Source: Halorubrum rutilum
GTDB taxonomy: Archaea; Halobacteriota; Halobacteria; Halobacteriales; Haloferacaceae
Direction: 5' to 3'
Length of the DNA stretch: 64,000 bases
Assembly (NCBI RefSeq): GCF_024494565.1
Contig: NZ_JANHDN010000012.1
Location: 31,047 to 95,046 of the forward strand
The notes under the pieces are model-generated. The model made no database searches, was not told the DNA's origin, and saw only the letters and a program-made list of their open reading frames with translations. Below, one piece after another: positions 62,758-64,000 of this stretch (its first letter is position 1; every line of letters begins with the position of its first letter). The position numbers and the translations under genes are program-made.

Positions 62758-62908
62758 TGGGTGGGAGTGGGTCGCGCCCCGAGTTAGGGTTTTCGCGACG
62801 GCCGCCCGGCGCGGATCGCCGGCCGAGTCCGGAGACGCCCGGAATCGGCACGGTCAATCATGCCGTTCCGAAACGTTTACTCGCCGGCCGGCCGCGGTTT
62901 CAGACGGT

Positions 62909-63823
62909 ATGACAAAAGTCAGCGTCATCGGTGCGGCGGGGACCGTCGGGGCGGCGGCGGGGTACAACCTCGCGCTGCGCGACGTGGTCGACGAGCTCGT
63001 CTTCGTCGACATTCCGGACCAGCGCGAGACGACGATCGGCCAGGCGGCCGACACGAACCACGGGATCGCCTACGACTCGAACACGACCGTCCGGCAGGGC
63101 GAGTACGAGGACACCGCCGGCTCGGACGTCGTCGTGGTCACGGCCGGCATCCCGCGGAAGGAGGGGCAGACCCGGATCGACCTCGCCGGCGACAACGCGC
63201 CCATCATGGAGGACATCGGCTCGTCGCTGGCCGAGCACAACGACGACTTCGTCACCGTCACCACCTCGAACCCTGTAGATCTCCTCAACCGCCACCTGTA
63301 CGAGGCGGGCGACCGCGACCGCCACAAGGTGGTCGGTTTCGGCGGCCGGCTCGACTCCGCGCGCTTCCGCTACGTCCTCTCCGAGCGCTTCGACGCGCCC
63401 GTGAAGAACGTCGAGGCGACGATCCTCGGCGAGCACGGCGACGCGCAGGCGCCCGTCTTCTCGAAGGTGCGCGTGAACGGCCGCGACCCCGGCTTCGACG
63501 CCGACGAGAGAGAGGAGATCCTCGCGGACCTCCAGGAGTCGGCGATGGACGTGATCAGCCGCAAGGGCGCCACGCAGTGGGGGCCCGCCACCGGCGTCGC
63601 GCACACCGTCGAGGCGATCCTGAACGACACCGGCGAGGTGCTCCCCTGCTCGGTCGTGCTCGACGGCGAGTACGGCTACGAGGACACCGCGCTCGGCGTG
63701 CCCGCGAAGCTCGGGTCCGACGGCGTCGAGGAGGTCGTCGAGTGGGACCTCGACGAGTACGAGGCCGACCTGCTCGACGAGGCCGCCGAGAAGCTCTCCG
63801 AGCAGTACGAGAAGATCGCCTGA
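62909..63823 (+). CDS. mdh: malate dehydrogenase (LDH-like type)
   Basis: 304 residues. The NAD loop is [20 protein letters not shown], the cofactor aspartate is in ELVFVDIPD, and the catalytic loop arginines are in [19 protein letters not shown]. Arginine and histidine of the active site occur in [15 protein letters not shown] and [16 protein letters not shown]. The substrate-loop arginine and the haloarchaeal enzyme's close kinship favour malate dehydrogenase over lactate dehydrogenase. It is acidic, as expected for halophiles. It acts in the citric acid cycle. Confidence 0.94.
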   Translation: MTKVSVIGAAGTVGAAAGYNLALRDVVDELVFVDIPDQRETTIGQAADTNHGIAYDSNTTVRQGEYEDTAGSDVVVVTAGIPRKEGQTRIDLAGDNAPIMEDIGSSLAEHNDDFVTVTTSNPVDLLNRHLYEAGDRDRHKVVGFGGRLDSARFRYVLSERFDAPVKNVEATILGEHGDAQAPVFSKVRVNGRDPGFDADEREEILADLQESAMDVISRKGATQWGPATGVAHTVEAILNDTGEVLPCSVVLDGEYGYEDTALGVPAKLGSDGVEEVVEWDLDEYEADLLDEAAEKLSEQYEKIA

Positions 63824-63905
63824 GGCGCGCCGGACGCGGCGGTCGAAGTTACACTCCCGATTTCGTTTTTAACGGCCGTGTTGAATCGCTGTAAGGCGTT
63901 GGAAT

Positions 63906-64000
63906 TCACTGTTTGACGAGGCGTTTGATGTTATAGACGACACACATCAGCGCGATTTCGCGGAACTCACGGAACCATGACCGCGCTCGCACGGCGAAGC
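63906..64000 (-). mobile_element. 3' end of an IS5-type transposase gene, truncated by the window edge
   Basis: Reading in from the window end, 30 residues FAVRARSWFREFREI and then ALMCVVYNIKRLVKQ reach a TGA at 63906. This is the C-terminus seen in IS4/IS5-like DDE transposases of haloarchaea. The adjacent non-coding stretch (63872-63905) probably contains the IS terminus, but its inverted repeat cannot be confirmed with only one end visible. The DNA is lower in GC than the mdh gene beside it. Confidence 0.65.

Noticed and set aside
60620..62857. Upstream extension of the histidine kinase frame to about 1360 residues
   Set aside because: It runs through the MFS gene and the zinc-finger gene in a shifted frame; the kinase's own ATG at 60619 starts directly at its membrane domain.
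63872..64000. Exact terminal inverted repeat of the IS at the right edge
   Set aside because: Only one end is visible, so the inverted repeat and target duplication cannot be identified.

Overview
The window is a gene-dense, roughly 70% GC chromosomal stretch of a haloarchaeon. Evidence: strongly acidic proteins throughout, twin-arginine lipoproteins, archaeal TATA-like boxes about 25 nt before leaderless starts, GTG starts, and archaeal marker genes (PCNA clamp, thermosome, Hel308, Hjc, Cgi121, PurO, ThpR). The crtY-blh retinal genes and overall style suggest Halorubrum or a close relative; this is inferred from familiarity, not from a search.

Layout. 1-9.7 kb: an orphan FumRed/Sdh-type flavoprotein, a retinal-synthesis operon (crtY-blh-small ORF), serB, small proteins, a P450 and a soluble taxis transducer. 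9.8-16 kb: uvrC, thpR, a CNNM/CorC transporter and serA. 16-22 kb: vapBC, thrC, upp, zinc-ribbon and membrane proteins, and a CobW-type GTPase. 22-30 kb: a Get3/ArsA-like ATPase with a coupled small partner, cstA, a cupin, several conserved haloarchaeal proteins, purO and tRNA-Gln(CTG). 30-36 kb: cgi121-hel308, hisB, an FMN reductase, hjc, a Rio1-type kinase and a KH protein. 37-45 kb: thermosome, LUD protein, tRNA-Lys(TTT), an M20 peptidase, a TPR-DUF424 operon and a class V aminotransferase. 45-55 kb: an APC permease fused to USP domains, a thiamine-type ABC operon and hisA. 55-64 kb: a phosphohexomutase, pcn with a free-standing homing endonuclease behind it, a 7TM-PAS histidine kinase, an MFS exporter, mdh and the edge of an IS5-type element.

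The most striking unexplained structure is a family of intergenic elements of about 270 bp. There are eight full copies plus one deletion remnant, in both orientations. Each has invariant unpaired-looking blocks separated by three stems whose sequences differ between copies while base pairing is kept. One end carries a 57-bp module that is tandemly repeated in several copies. Two single genes (thpR at 12.0-12.6 kb and a zinc-finger gene at 48.7-48.9 kb) are bracketed by inverted copies. This looks like a structured RNA or a non-autonomous mobile element, and I do not recognise it.

Other notable points are a homing endonuclease 1 nt after pcn next to atypical terminal pcn codons, two short upstream ORFs placed at leaderless promoters (before hjc and before the permease), a zinc-ribbon ORF lacking a normal start codon, and tandem duplications of gene 3' ends that include stop codons.
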